From: Xanthobacteraceae bacterium | GTDB lineage: Bacteria; Pseudomonadota; Alphaproteobacteria; Rhizobiales; Xanthobacteraceae | Direction of reading: 5' to 3' | Assembly: GCA_019745775.1 (NCBI GenBank) | Contig: JAIESR010000038.1 | Span: 1-38,568 of the forward strand | Length of the DNA stretch: 38,568 nucleotides | Shown here: positions 30,203 to 38,396 of the stretch, one piece after another | Position numbering within the stretch: the stretch's first letter is position 1 | Layout: every line of letters starts with the position of its first letter | The notes under the pieces: generated by a model | Told to the model about the DNA's origin: nothing | What the model saw: the letters and a program-made list of their open reading frames with translations, nothing else | Database searches by the model: none | Made by a program: the position numbers and the translations under genes

Positions 30203-32107
30203 TCACTGGCTTTCAATGCGGAAGTCCGGAATCGAATCGGAGAGCACCTTGAAGGCCGCGGCGCGGTTGCCGTCCGCAACGCCGCGTTCGAGCGCCGCCA
30301 GCCAGTCCTTCATCGCGGCGGGCGGCGGCGTAACGGGCCGCACCGCCATGATGCCCTCAATGCCGATGTCCGAACGCGGCTCGTCGCGCGCGAACAGAAG
30401 CTCCGCCAGCCGCTCGCCCGGCCTGATCCCGGTGAAGACGACGTCGATGTCATGTTGCGGCTCGAGCCCGGATAGGACGATCATGCGCTCGGCAAGTTCT
30501 ACAATCCGCACCGGTTGCCCCATGTTCAGCAGATAGACGGCCGCCTCGTGCGGCTGCGAATCGAGCGAATGAATGGCGGCAGTGACGACGAGATCGCATG
30601 CTTCGCGGATCGTCATGAAGTATCGCACCATTCCGGGATGCGTGACGGTCACCGGTCCGCCGGCCTCGATCTGCGCCTTGAACTTGGGCACGACCGAGCC
30701 GTTCGACGCGAGCACGTTTCCGAACCGGACCGAGATCAGTCGCGTCCGGCGCGGATTGTGACCGGCCGCCTTGCGATCGAGATCCTGGCAATACATCTCG
30801 GCGAATCGCTTGGTCGCGCCCAGCACCGACACCGGCTCGATCGCCTTGTCGGTGGAAATCATCACCATCGCGGCGGCGCCGGCGGCGACCGTCGCATCCG
30901 CGATATTCACCGATCCGAAGATGTTGGTCTTGATTCCCTCGTCCCAGTTCTGCTCGACCAACGGGACGTGCTTGAGCGCCGCGGCATGGAAGACGATGTC
31001 GGGCTTGAACGCGCGGATCAGGTGAAACATCCGCGTACGGTCGCGTACATCCGCGATGCGTCCCTCCACCGCCGCATTCCCCTGCTTGGAGGCCAGCGCC
31101 TCCAGCACCGCATGCAGCGCCGGCTCGGAATTCTCGATCACCAGCACACGGGCAGCGCCGAAGGTCACGATGCGATCGCAGATTTCGGCGCCGATCGAAC
31201 CGCCGCCGCCGGTGACGACGATCGATTTGCCGGCGACCGCCTGCTGCAGCCGGTCGTAGTCGATCCTGACGCTCGGCCGCAGCAACAGGTCCTCCACCTG
31301 GACCGGCGCCAGCTGCAGCGCTTCGCTGCCCTCGCCCAACGACGGCAGCCGTTGCGTCTGTAGCCCCAGCCGGCGCGCCTTGAGCAGGATTTTTTCGGGG
31401 TGAGCCTGCGGCTCCATCGCCGCCGGCGTGAGGATGACCCGGGCGATCGCCTGGTCCCCCGCCGCGGCCTGGGCGACCACGTCTTCAAGGTCGTCAAAGC
31501 CGCCGAGCACGGAAATGCCGCGGATCGACTGGTTCTGGTCCGTCGGCGACGGCGACAGGATGCCGATCGGCCAGATCCGCTTCACTGCGCCGCTTTCGAT
31601 GGCGCGGATGAGCACCTCGGCATCGGCGGCACGGCCGAGCACAAGAACGGGTGACGCGTCGGCTACCCTGGCGGCCCGGCGCGTACGTGCATAGCGGAAA
31701 TAGCGGTAGGCGATGCGCGGTCCGCCCAGAAGGAAAACCTGGAGCAGCCAGTAGATGACGATCGTAATCTTCCCGAACAGGAAGGAGCCGCGAATATTCG
31801 GCGCCACCAGGACGTAGTCGATCACGACCAGCGTGAACGCCAGTACCGTGCTGGCGCCGAGGATGTTGGCCACGTCGGGCAAGGACGCGAAGCGCCACTT
31901 CGACCGATACAGGCGAAATCGATAAAACACGAACGCCGCGAAGACCAGAAATCCGGGCAGCAGCAAGAGGAGTTCGTTGCGGCGCTCCACCAAGCCTTCC
32001 GGCTCGAACCTGAGCAGAAAGGCGGCGACAAGTGCCACCGCCGTAACAAGCACGTCATGAAGAATCGTGAGGACCCGTTGGGGAGCAAGTTGAGGGAGTC
32101 GCAGCAT
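30203..32107 (-). CDS. FlaA1/CapD-type nucleoside-diphosphate-sugar epimerase/dehydratase
   Basis: 634 residues from ATG 32107 (preceded directly by an in-frame TTG). Four N-terminal TM helices and a CoA-binding-like Rossmann domain are followed by the SDR catalytic domain: IVVTGGGGSIGAEICDRI (about 296-313), 'DIVFHAAALKHVPLVEQNWDEGIKTNIFGS', 'MISTDKAIEPVSVLGATKR' and 'RFGNVLASNGSVVPKFKAQI'. This is the full-length WbpM/PglF/CapD layout: inner-membrane enzymes that dehydrate UDP-GlcNAc at C4/C6 to a 4-keto-6-deoxy sugar, the entry to QuiNAc, FucNAc and bacillosamine. C6-dehydratase rather than C4-epimerase activity is inferred from the layout. Confidence 0.9.
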   Translation of the reverse strand: MLRLPQLAPQRVLTILHDVLVTAVALVAAFLLRFEPEGLVERRNELLLLLPGFLVFAAFVFYRFRLYRSKWRFASLPDVANILGASTVLAFTLVVIDYVLVAPNIRGSFLFGKITIVIYWLLQVFLLGGPRIAYRYFRYARTRRAARVADASPVLVLGRAADAEVLIRAIESGAVKRIWPIGILSPSPTDQNQSIRGISVLGGFDDLEDVVAQAAAGDQAIARVILTPAAMEPQAHPEKILLKARRLGLQTQRLPSLGEGSEALQLAPVQVEDLLLRPSVRIDYDRLQQAVAGKSIVVTGGGGSIGAEICDRIVTFGAARVLVIENSEPALHAVLEALASKQGNAAVEGRIADVRDRTRMFHLIRAFKPDIVFHAAALKHVPLVEQNWDEGIKTNIFGSVNIADATVAAGAAAMVMISTDKAIEPVSVLGATKRFAEMYCQDLDRKAAGHNPRRTRLISVRFGNVLASNGSVVPKFKAQIEAGGPVTVTHPGMVRYFMTIREACDLVVTAAIHSLDSQPHEAAVYLLNMGQPVRIVELAERMIVLSGLEPQHDIDVVFTGIRPGERLAELLFARDEPRSDIGIEGIMAVRPVTPPPAAMKDWLAALERGVADGNRAAAFKVLSDSIPDFRIESQ

Positions 32108-32173
32108 CAACCGGGTCCCCTGGGCAAGCGGTGCGGCAAGGTAGCTGTGGCGCCCAAAGATTCAAAAAGAGAA

Positions 32174-32192
32174 ATCAAGTCAACGGCTTGAT
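32174..32192. other. Small inverted repeat ATCAAG-N7-CTTGAT upstream of ugd
   Basis: The 6-bp arms at 32174-32179 and 32187-32192 flank tcaacgg in the divergent region between the CapD-like gene and ugd. It might be an operator. It is short enough to be chance, and no promoter element near it is convincing. Confidence 0.2.
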
Positions 32193-32291
32193 GTCAATCA
32201 TTGAAACGAGTGCTTCGCCCCGTTGGCTATTGACAATGATGGGCGATCCGACGTTCCTGCGCCCGGCAGATCGGAAGATTGAGAGTTTCGC

Positions 32292-33602
32292 ATGCGCGTG
32301 GTGATGATCGGTACAGGTTATGTCGGACTGGTCTCCGGGGCCTGCTTCGCGGATTTCGGTCACGACGTCACCTGCGTCGATCACGATGCCGACAAGATAG
32401 CGGCGCTGAACCAGGGCGACATTCCGATCTACGAGCCCGGGCTCGCCGATCTTGTCGCCGCCAACCGGCAGCAGGGACGGCTTGCGTTCACGACCGATCT
32501 CGCGCCCGTGCGCGAGGCTGAGGCGGTGTTCATTGCGGTCGGCACGCCTTCCCGACGCGGCGACGGCCATGCCGACCTCTCGTTTGTCTATGCCGCGGCC
32601 CGTCAGCTTGCGCCGCTCCTGTCCGACAAGACGGTGATCGTCACCAAATCGACGGTGCCGATCGGGACCGGTGACGAAGTCGAGCGCATCCTGCGCGAGT
32701 TACGCCCGGACATCGCAGTGCCGGTCGTCTCCAATCCGGAGTTCCTGCGTGAGGGCGCCGCGATCCAGGACTTCAAGCACCCCGACCGGATCGTCGTCGG
32801 CACCAGTGACGAGCGCGCCCGCGAGGTGCTCTCGGACCTTTATCGTCCGCTTTATCTCAATGCGTCGCCGATCCTGTTCACGGATCGCCGCACCGCCGAG
32901 CTGATCAAATACGCCGCCAACAGCTTCCTGGCGACCAAGATCACCTTCATCAACGAAGTCGCGGACCTGTGCGAGCAGGTCGGCGCCGATGTGCAGCAGG
33001 TCGCACGCGGGATTGGATTGGACAACCGCATCGGCTCGAAATTCCTGCACGCCGGGCCGGGTTATGGCGGCTCCTGCTTCCCCAAGGACGCGGTCGCGCT
33101 GATCAAGACTGCGCAGGACCACGGCACGTCCCTGCGCATCGTCGAAACCGTGGTGTCGGTCAACGACCAGCGCAAGCGCGCCATGGCGCGCAAGGTGACG
33201 GCCGCGCTCGGCGGCTCGATTCGCGGCAAGACGATCGCGCTGCTCGGCCTGACCTTCAAACCGAACACCGACGACATGCGCGAGGCGCCCTCGATCTCGC
33301 TGGTGACCGCACTGCAGGACCTCGGCGCCGAGGTCCGCGCCTATGATCCGGCCGGGATGGAGCAGGCCAAGGCGCTGATGCCCGACATCACCTATTGCGA
33401 CGGCCCCTATTCGGCTGCCCAAGGGGCGCACGCGGTCGTGCTGGTAACGGAGTGGGAGCAGTTCCGGGCGCTCGATTTCGCCCGTTTGCGGGCCGCCATG
33501 GCAAGCCCGGTCTTCGTCGACCTTAAAAATGTCTACCAGGCCGTCGATATTGCCGAATTCGGGTTTGCCTACGAAAGCATCGGCCGGCCCCACCGCAATT
33601 AG
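32292..33602 (+). CDS. ugd: UDP-glucose 6-dehydrogenase
   Basis: 436 residues from ATG 32292, with GAGAG about 7 nt before it. NAD-binding MIGTGYVGLVSGACFADFG begins at residue 5. 'VFIAVGTPSRRGDGHADLS', 'TVIVTKSTVPIGTGDEV' and 'SNPEFLREGAAIQDF' are family blocks, and the catalytic cysteine is Cys262 in GYGGSCFPKD. The length and the C-terminal UDP-binding domain ('TFKPNTDDMREAPSI') are normal. It oxidises UDP-glucose to UDP-glucuronate. Together with the UDP-glucuronate decarboxylase at 36164-37114 it supplies UDP-GlcA and UDP-xylose for the surface glycan. It is followed after 132 nt by the LptE-like gene. Confidence 0.96.
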   Translation: MRVVMIGTGYVGLVSGACFADFGHDVTCVDHDADKIAALNQGDIPIYEPGLADLVAANRQQGRLAFTTDLAPVREAEAVFIAVGTPSRRGDGHADLSFVYAAARQLAPLLSDKTVIVTKSTVPIGTGDEVERILRELRPDIAVPVVSNPEFLREGAAIQDFKHPDRIVVGTSDERAREVLSDLYRPLYLNASPILFTDRRTAELIKYAANSFLATKITFINEVADLCEQVGADVQQVARGIGLDNRIGSKFLHAGPGYGGSCFPKDAVALIKTAQDHGTSLRIVETVVSVNDQRKRAMARKVTAALGGSIRGKTIALLGLTFKPNTDDMREAPSISLVTALQDLGAEVRAYDPAGMEQAKALMPDITYCDGPYSAAQGAHAVVLVTEWEQFRALDFARLRAAMASPVFVDLKNVYQAVDIAEFGFAYESIGRPHRN

Positions 33603-33734
33603 GCCAGCGGTCTCAAGGGGATAAGCGGCCGCTCGGATCGTCGGAGGGGGATTTTGGGCTCGCCTTCCACGGCCGGCGTGCTAAATTGGTGATCTTCGTA
33701 GGCGGGGACGTCCGCCGCGACAGGGGGTCAGACG

Positions 33735-34298
33735 TTGGGGTCCTTCGACAGCCGAACGGCGTTCCGGCGACTTGCACACGCGGCCATCGTGGTGGCGGCG
33801 AGTGCTCTTGTGGCTGGCTGCTTCCAGCCGCTCTACGGCGATCGCTCGGTCTCCGGCGGTCCCAACCTACGCGCGGCGCTCAGCGGCGTCCAGGTGACGG
33901 AGATCAGAGCGGCCGCCAACACGCCGGAAGCGCGGATGGCGGTCCCGATCCAGAATGACCTGCGTTTCAACTTCACCGGCGGCGGCGAAAGCGGACCGCC
34001 CACGCACCGGCTGCTGTTGCAGATCTCCGGGAGCCGCGCGGTGGTGTCGGCGACCAACGTGACCGGCCTGCCGTTCATCGAGAACTTCACGCTGAACGCG
34101 ACGTACAGCCTGGTCGAGATCGCTACGAACAAGCCGGTGGTGACCGGCCGTGCGTCGACGACGGTCTCGTACGATCCGGCCGGCACGCAACGCTACGCGC
34201 GGATCACCGGTATGCAGGATGCCGAACGGCGCGCCGCCAAGGTGATTGCCGACAACGTGACGACACGCCTGTCGTCTTACTTCGTCAGCGGCAGCTAG
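33735..34298 (+). CDS. lptE: LptE-like outer-membrane lipoprotein (LPS assembly)
   Basis: 187 residues from TTG 33735; there is no earlier start in frame and the ribosome-binding site is weak. A signal peptide ends in the lipobox LVAGC followed by FQPLYGD. 'GC.(F/Q)PLYG' is the hallmark of alphaproteobacterial LptE, the plug of the LptD translocon that places LPS in the outer membrane. The remaining features ('NDLRFNFTGGG', 'YSLVEIATNKPVVTG', 'DAERRAAKVIADNVTTRLSSYF') match the family pattern I know from Bradyrhizobium-type proteins. The usual alphaproteobacterial neighbours leuS and holA are absent here, so this may be an extra copy. A shared terminator follows at 34390-34424. Confidence 0.75.
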   Translation: MGSFDSRTAFRRLAHAAIVVAASALVAGCFQPLYGDRSVSGGPNLRAALSGVQVTEIRAAANTPEARMAVPIQNDLRFNFTGGGESGPPTHRLLLQISGSRAVVSATNVTGLPFIENFTLNATYSLVEIATNKPVVTGRASTTVSYDPAGTQRYARITGMQDAERRAAKVIADNVTTRLSSYFVSGS

Positions 34299-34389
34299 GC
34301 CGCGGCGCTAAGTCGTAGCCAGCCCTTCCTTTATCGCTAACGATTGGGATCGGCAGCGTTGCCCTCTTCATCGGCTTTATGGCCTGCAC

Positions 34390-34424
34390 AAAAAAAAGCT
34401 CCGCCGAAGCGGAGCCAGTTTTTT
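34390..34424. terminator. Bidirectional rho-independent terminator
   Basis: Stem GCTCCGC (34398-34404), loop CGAA, stem GCGGAGC (34409-34415), with an A-run on the left (34390-34397) and TTTTTT on the right (34419-34424). It can stop transcripts from both sides: the plus-strand lptE-like gene and the minus-strand DUF1236 gene. GNRA-type loops such as CGAA stabilise such hairpins. It is the clearest terminator in the window. Confidence 0.93.
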
Positions 34425-34441
34425 GTCTGAAGTTATCTTGG

Positions 34442-35941
34442 TTATTTCTGCTGCTGGTTATTGGGCATTGAGCCGCCGCCGCTCGAAGGGGCCTGCTTGG
34501 CCGCGGGGTTGCTGGCACCACCCTGCCCGGCGCCCAAGCCCTGATTGGCCGGCGCGTTCTGGTTGGAGCCGCCGCCCTGGCCGGTCGTCGGTGACGGGCT
34601 CTGGGACGGATTTCCCTGCTGCTGCGCGCCCTGCTGCCCACCGCCGGACTGGTTGCCCTGCTGGGGAGCGCCGGACCGATCACCCTGCTGCCCGGACGGG
34701 CTGCGCTGCGGCTGGCCGGCGCCCTGGCTGGGTTGGGATGGCTGCTCCGAGGCGCCGCTACCCTGGCCGGAGCTACCCTGGCCGGAGCCACCCTTGCTGG
34801 CGCCACCCTGGCCCGTGGTCGAAGGCTGTTGCCCATCACCACCCTGGACCGAGCGGACCGATACGCCGAGCGAGGTGACCGTGCGGCTATCGACCCGGCC
34901 GGTAACCTGCAGACCCTCCTGCCGCTGGAACTGCATCAGGGCCTGCCGGGTGCGCGGACCCAGACGTCCGTCCACTTCGACCGAGAAGCCGCGCTGGACC
35001 AGCACGCGCTGGACCGCGATGATCTCGTCGCGGCTAAGGTCAATGACGACATCCGTCCGGCTGCCGCGGATCGCCGGACCGCTGCCACCAGCCGACTCCA
35101 CCGGGATCACCTCGACGATACGACGACGGTTGTCGATGATGACGATTTCGTCGCGCACCACGACGTATTGATAGCTGCGGAATCGCGGGTAGATTTCCAC
35201 GATCTCCCGCGGCACCACAGCAACCCTCACACGGGGCGGGACCACCGTGCCGACTGAAACGCGGAAGTTGACGCTGTCAACGCGCGGCACATCGGATCGG
35301 GCAGTGATCGTTTGCCTGATCCGGGTCCGCTGTTCGACACTGAGCTGGGTATTCGTCTGGGTCGACGCTCGGTCGCCGCTCTGCTGCGGATCCTGCTGCT
35401 GCCGGCCCTGACCCACGGTCTGGTCCCGCTCGGTCTTCGGCTGCGCTTGCTTGGCCTTGTCTTGATCCCGCTGACCCTGGCCGGTCGTGTGCAGCTGGTC
35501 GCGGTTCCGATCCGGCTTCGGCTGCGCCTGCTGCTTGGCCTTGCCCTGGTCGCGCTGGCCCTGGCCGGTGGTCTGCTGCCGTTCACGGTCCCGATCCGGC
35601 TTAGGCTGCGCTTGCTGCTTGGCGTTGCCCTGGTCGCGCTGGCCCTGGCCGGTGGTCTGCTGCCGATCCCGGTTCATGTCGGGCTTGGGCTGCGCCTGCT
35701 GCTTGGCTTTGCCTTTTTCAGGCTGACTCTGACTCCGCTGACCCTCGGGGCCTTGCGTCTCATTCTGACGCTGCGGCATCTGCTGGCGGCCCTCGCCGCG
35801 CTGAGCGCCCCCTTGCGCACCCTGGTTTTGGATCGTGCCTTCCTGCTTGCCGCCGCCGCGCGGCATCTCCTGCGCGGAGGCGAACACAAGGCCGCTCAAT
35901 ATGGCAGCCGTCGCCGTACTGACGAGTAGTTGACGTTTCAT
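34442..35941 (-). CDS. Exported DUF1236 protein with peptidoglycan-binding domain and Q-rich repeats
   Basis: 499 residues from ATG 35941, preceded by AGAGGAAAG; the longer frame from 36049 lacks a signal peptide. A Sec signal peptide (MKRQLLVSTATAAILSGLVFASA) is followed by a Q/G/R-rich region with three and a half 28-residue repeats (78-183). Then come a DUF1236-type segment (about 248-282, 'YPRFRSYQYVVVRDEIVIID'), a peptidoglycan_binding_1 domain (303-360, 'VDGRLGPRTRQALMQFQRQEGL'), and a low-complexity G/Q/S/P/N tail to the end. It is periplasmic or wall-associated and probably binds peptidoglycan; DUF1236 has no firm function. The disordered arms could act as spacers or bind polysaccharide. 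It is transcribed alone, 222 nt after the UDP-xylose synthase gene. Confidence 0.85.
   Translation of the reverse strand: MKRQLLVSTATAAILSGLVFASAQEMPRGGGKQEGTIQNQGAQGGAQRGEGRQQMPQRQNETQGPEGQRSQSQPEKGKAKQQAQPKPDMNRDRQQTTGQGQRDQGNAKQQAQPKPDRDRERQQTTGQGQRDQGKAKQQAQPKPDRNRDQLHTTGQGQRDQDKAKQAQPKTERDQTVGQGRQQQDPQQSGDRASTQTNTQLSVEQRTRIRQTITARSDVPRVDSVNFRVSVGTVVPPRVRVAVVPREIVEIYPRFRSYQYVVVRDEIVIIDNRRRIVEVIPVESAGGSGPAIRGSRTDVVIDLSRDEIIAVQRVLVQRGFSVEVDGRLGPRTRQALMQFQRQEGLQVTGRVDSRTVTSLGVSVRSVQGGDGQQPSTTGQGGASKGGSGQGSSGQGSGASEQPSQPSQGAGQPQRSPSGQQGDRSGAPQQGNQSGGGQQGAQQQGNPSQSPSPTTGQGGGSNQNAPANQGLGAGQGGASNPAAKQAPSSGGGSMPNNQQQK
35393..35710 (-). repeat. In-frame 84-bp tandem repeats in the DUF1236 gene
   Basis: Repeat units of 28 residues start 'KAKQQAQPKPD' and end 'TTGQGQRDQG'. 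Copies lie at residues 78-105, 106-133 and 134-161, with a shortened fourth copy at 162-183. At the DNA level neighbouring copies share identical runs of more than 30 nt. The array can gain or lose units without breaking the frame, so length may vary between strains. Confidence 0.88.
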
Positions 35942-36060
35942 GGGAACGCTTTCCTCTCTTTGCCGATGTTTCGGCAACAGGTGCCTCACCGTGCGCCCTG
36001 GCTCGATGTCAGGGAAACGAGCGAACCGAAAATTATGTTCCAACATCAACGTGCGAGAGA

Positions 36061-36085
36061 GCCACGACTACGCCGTGTTCGTGGC
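36061..36085. other. Inverted repeat GCCACGA-N11-TCGTGGC
   Basis: The 7-bp arms at 36061-36067 and 36079-36085 lie in the 222-nt gap between the UDP-xylose synthase and DUF1236 genes. There is no T-run, so a terminator role is doubtful. It could be an operator for the DUF1236 gene or a structured leader. Confidence 0.25.
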
Positions 36086-36163
36086 GAGCTAACGCTGATT
36101 TGAATGTTGCATCCGACCGGAACGTGAGTTCCACCCACTGCTTGGGCAATTTCTGAACGCCCG

Positions 36164-37114
36164 TTAAGGCGTTTCGCGAAGCAGCGCGCGGAAATAGGCG
36201 ATAGTCTCCGTTAAACCATCCTCGAGCGGAACTGCGGGTTTCCAATCGAGGCGCGCTTTGGCAAGCGCAATGTCCGGGCAACGCTGCATTGGATCGTCGG
36301 ACGGCAATGGCTTGAACGTGAGCTTCGAACGGCTTCCCGTCAACCGCAGCACCTCTTCCGCAAGCTGACGGATGGTGTACTCGCTCGGATTTCCAAGATT
36401 GACCGGCCCGATGAAGTCCGCCGGCGAGCGCATCAGGCGGATCAATCCATCGATGAGATCATCGACATAGCAGAACGATCGCGTTTGCGTGCCGTCGCCG
36501 TAGATCGTGATCTCCTCACCTGTTAGTGCCTGTACGATGAAATTCGAGATCACACGCCCATCGTTGGGGTGCATGTTGGGGCCGTAAGTATTGAAGATGC
36601 GGGCGACCTTGACCTCCAGCGCATGCTGCCGGTGGTAGTCGAACATCAAGGTTTCGGCGCAGCGCTTGCCTTCGTCGTAGCAGCTGCGCAGTCCGATCGG
36701 ATTGACGTTGCCCCAGTAATCCTCCTTCTGAGGATGCATGGTCGGATCGCCGTAAACCTCCGACGTCGACGCCTGCAGAATTCGCGCCTTCACCCGCTTT
36801 GCCAGACCGAGCATGTTGATCGCGCCATGCACGCTGGTCTTGGTCGTCTGCACGGGATCGAACTGGTAGTGCACCGGACTGGCCGGACAGGCCAAGTTGT
36901 AGATTTGATCGACCTCGACATAGAGAGGAAACGTCACATCGTGGCGCATCAATTCGAAGTTGGGCGCATCAATCAGCCCCGCGATGTTGCGCTTGGTCCC
37001 GGTATAGAAATTGTCGACGCACAGCACGTCGTGTTGGTCGCGGACCAGGCGCGCGCACAGGTGCGATCCCAGAAATCCAGCGCCGCCGGTGACCAAAACA
37101 GCTTTGTCCCTCAT
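36164..37114 (-). CDS. uxs: UDP-glucuronate decarboxylase (UDP-xylose synthase)
   Basis: 316 residues from ATG 37114 with GGAG a few bases upstream. SDR-extended fold: [15 protein letters not shown] (6-20), '[13 protein letters not shown]', '[27 protein letters not shown]', the catalytic STSEVYGDP (116-124), Y146-xxx-K150, and '[21 protein letters not shown]'. The run 'LACPASP.HYQ.DPV.T.KT' is diagnostic of UXS enzymes rather than other epimerases. It converts UDP-glucuronate (made by Ugd, 32292-33602) to UDP-xylose. It lies 22 nt downstream of the O-antigen-ligase-like gene and is probably cotranscribed with it. Confidence 0.93.
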   Translation of the reverse strand: MRDKAVLVTGGAGFLGSHLCARLVRDQHDVLCVDNFYTGTKRNIAGLIDAPNFELMRHDVTFPLYVEVDQIYNLACPASPVHYQFDPVQTTKTSVHGAINMLGLAKRVKARILQASTSEVYGDPTMHPQKEDYWGNVNPIGLRSCYDEGKRCAETLMFDYHRQHALEVKVARIFNTYGPNMHPNDGRVISNFIVQALTGEEITIYGDGTQTRSFCYVDDLIDGLIRLMRSPADFIGPVNLGNPSEYTIRQLAEEVLRLTGSRSKLTFKPLPSDDPMQRCPDIALAKARLDWKPAVPLEDGLTETIAYFRALLRETP

Positions 37115-37136
37115 TCACCGCTCCACACGTCTGAAC

Positions 37137-38396
37137 TCATGTCCCGCCTTCGCCACACTCCCTACCGGAGCCGTTGCGCAGCGTCATGCCCCCGAGCACA
37201 CCAACGCCGAAAATGTACATCCAGCCGTGTGTGAATTCGACCAGCGAGGTATTGAAAAGACCCGCGACGATGTTCTGCACGATCAGCGCCGTTCCCACCC
37301 ACGCTACCAAGCCCTCGCCGCGAAACAGCAGGAGATGCGCAAACCACATCGCGCAAAGCAGCGTCGTACCGAGAGCTCCGAATTGAATGGCGACAAACAG
37401 TGTCTGATTATGCGGATTGTCGGTTACGGTGCCCACCAGGCGCTCGTTACCTGAAATCGCGCGGCGAAACTGCTCGCGCTGCGATCCGGTGCCATGCCCG
37501 ATGACCGGCGCCTGCGATACAATGACCAGCGAGTGGGTCCAAAACTCGAGCCGATAGCCCGACGACGTCTCGGCGCTCTTGGTTCGATAGTCCTGGATTT
37601 CCTGAACGACGTTGAGCACCCGCGCGCGCAGATAGGAGGACGACATCCAGGTCACAACGACTGCAATTCCTGCCACCGTCACCGCGGCAAGCGCCTGCTT
37701 CCAGCCAAATCGCTGAACGACGAACAGTAGCAGCAGCGCGACGACCGCGACCAGCGTGCTGCGGGCAGACGCGACATATCCGATGTTGGCCAGAAACAGC
37801 AATGCGACGAGGCCGAACGCAAGCGTCCGCCAGCGCCGCCCGCGGCGCCAAGCATCGAGCGACAGATGCCCTGCCGCGAACGCACATATCAAGAACTCTC
37901 CGCTCTGCACGATGTAGTCTTTTACCGGCACACCAAGAGGTTTCCCGCGCGGTCCCCATGCGGGAACCAGCCAGAGCAGCCATGACACGACCAGCAGCGC
38001 CACGCAGGACACGAGAAATCCGCCGGCGACCCATAGCCCGCGCTCGGAACGTTGAAAGTGCACCAAGAGCAAGCCGACAATCGCGAGTCGCGCAAAAATC
38101 TTGATGCTGCCGAACTGATCGCTCGGTGATGCTTCCGACCAGGCCACGCCGACGATCGCGAGCAGGAGCAACAACAGCGGCAACGCTCCTGCCGGGATCG
38201 TGAAGCTCCGCCGCAGGCCCGCCCAATCGAGCGTCGGCAGGACCGCAAGCAACCAAAACACGATGGCGATGCTCGCCGCCGTCACCGACCATGGCAACGT
38301 CACCGCCGTGGCGATTGCCAGGCCGTCGGCAAGCGGCGCGAGCCGCGCCCGCTCGGAAAGCCTCTCAACGAGCGTCGATCGCGCTGCCCCGGACAT
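37137..38396 (-). CDS. O-antigen ligase/polymerase (Wzy_C/WaaL-like) membrane protein
   Basis: 419 residues from ATG 38396. About eleven hydrophobic helices with one large periplasmic loop ('WMSSSYLRARVLNVVQEIQDY...'), ending in 'GHGTGSQREQFRR' and TDNPHNQTLFVAIQFGALG. His329 in NPHNQ is the conserved histidine of the Wzy_C family, and 'G.GTGS' precedes it as usual. Such proteins join undecaprenyl-linked glycan to lipid A core (WaaL), polymerise repeat units (Wzy) or glycosylate proteins; sequence alone does not decide. With an ABC exporter in the locus, ligase is the more natural role. It is first in the minus-strand run with the UDP-xylose synthase. Confidence 0.85.
   Translation of the reverse strand: MSGAARSTLVERLSERARLAPLADGLAIATAVTLPWSVTAASIAIVFWLLAVLPTLDWAGLRRSFTIPAGALPLLLLLLAIVGVAWSEASPSDQFGSIKIFARLAIVGLLLVHFQRSERGLWVAGGFLVSCVALLVVSWLLWLVPAWGPRGKPLGVPVKDYIVQSGEFLICAFAAGHLSLDAWRRGRRWRTLAFGLVALLFLANIGYVASARSTLVAVVALLLLFVVQRFGWKQALAAVTVAGIAVVVTWMSSSYLRARVLNVVQEIQDYRTKSAETSSGYRLEFWTHSLVIVSQAPVIGHGTGSQREQFRRAISGNERLVGTVTDNPHNQTLFVAIQFGALGTTLLCAMWFAHLLLFRGEGLVAWVGTALIVQNIVAGLFNTSLVEFTHGWMYIFGVGVLGGMTLRNGSGRECGEGGT

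Noticed and set aside
32230-32235. TTGACA as -35 box for ugd
   Set aside because: The matching -10 position reads GTTCCT. A promoter probably exists in the region, but this pair is not supported.
35393-35710. Possible CRISPR array from regular repeats
   Set aside because: The repeats are contiguous, in frame, 84 bp long and inside a coding gene. There are no unique spacers and no cas genes.
35312-35929. Plus-strand frame encoding a very hydrophobic, repeated Leu/Ala-rich peptide
   Set aside because: It is the antisense reading of the Q/R/G-rich repeat array of the DUF1236 gene. Gln-rich codons read backwards as Leu, so it looks like a membrane protein by chance.
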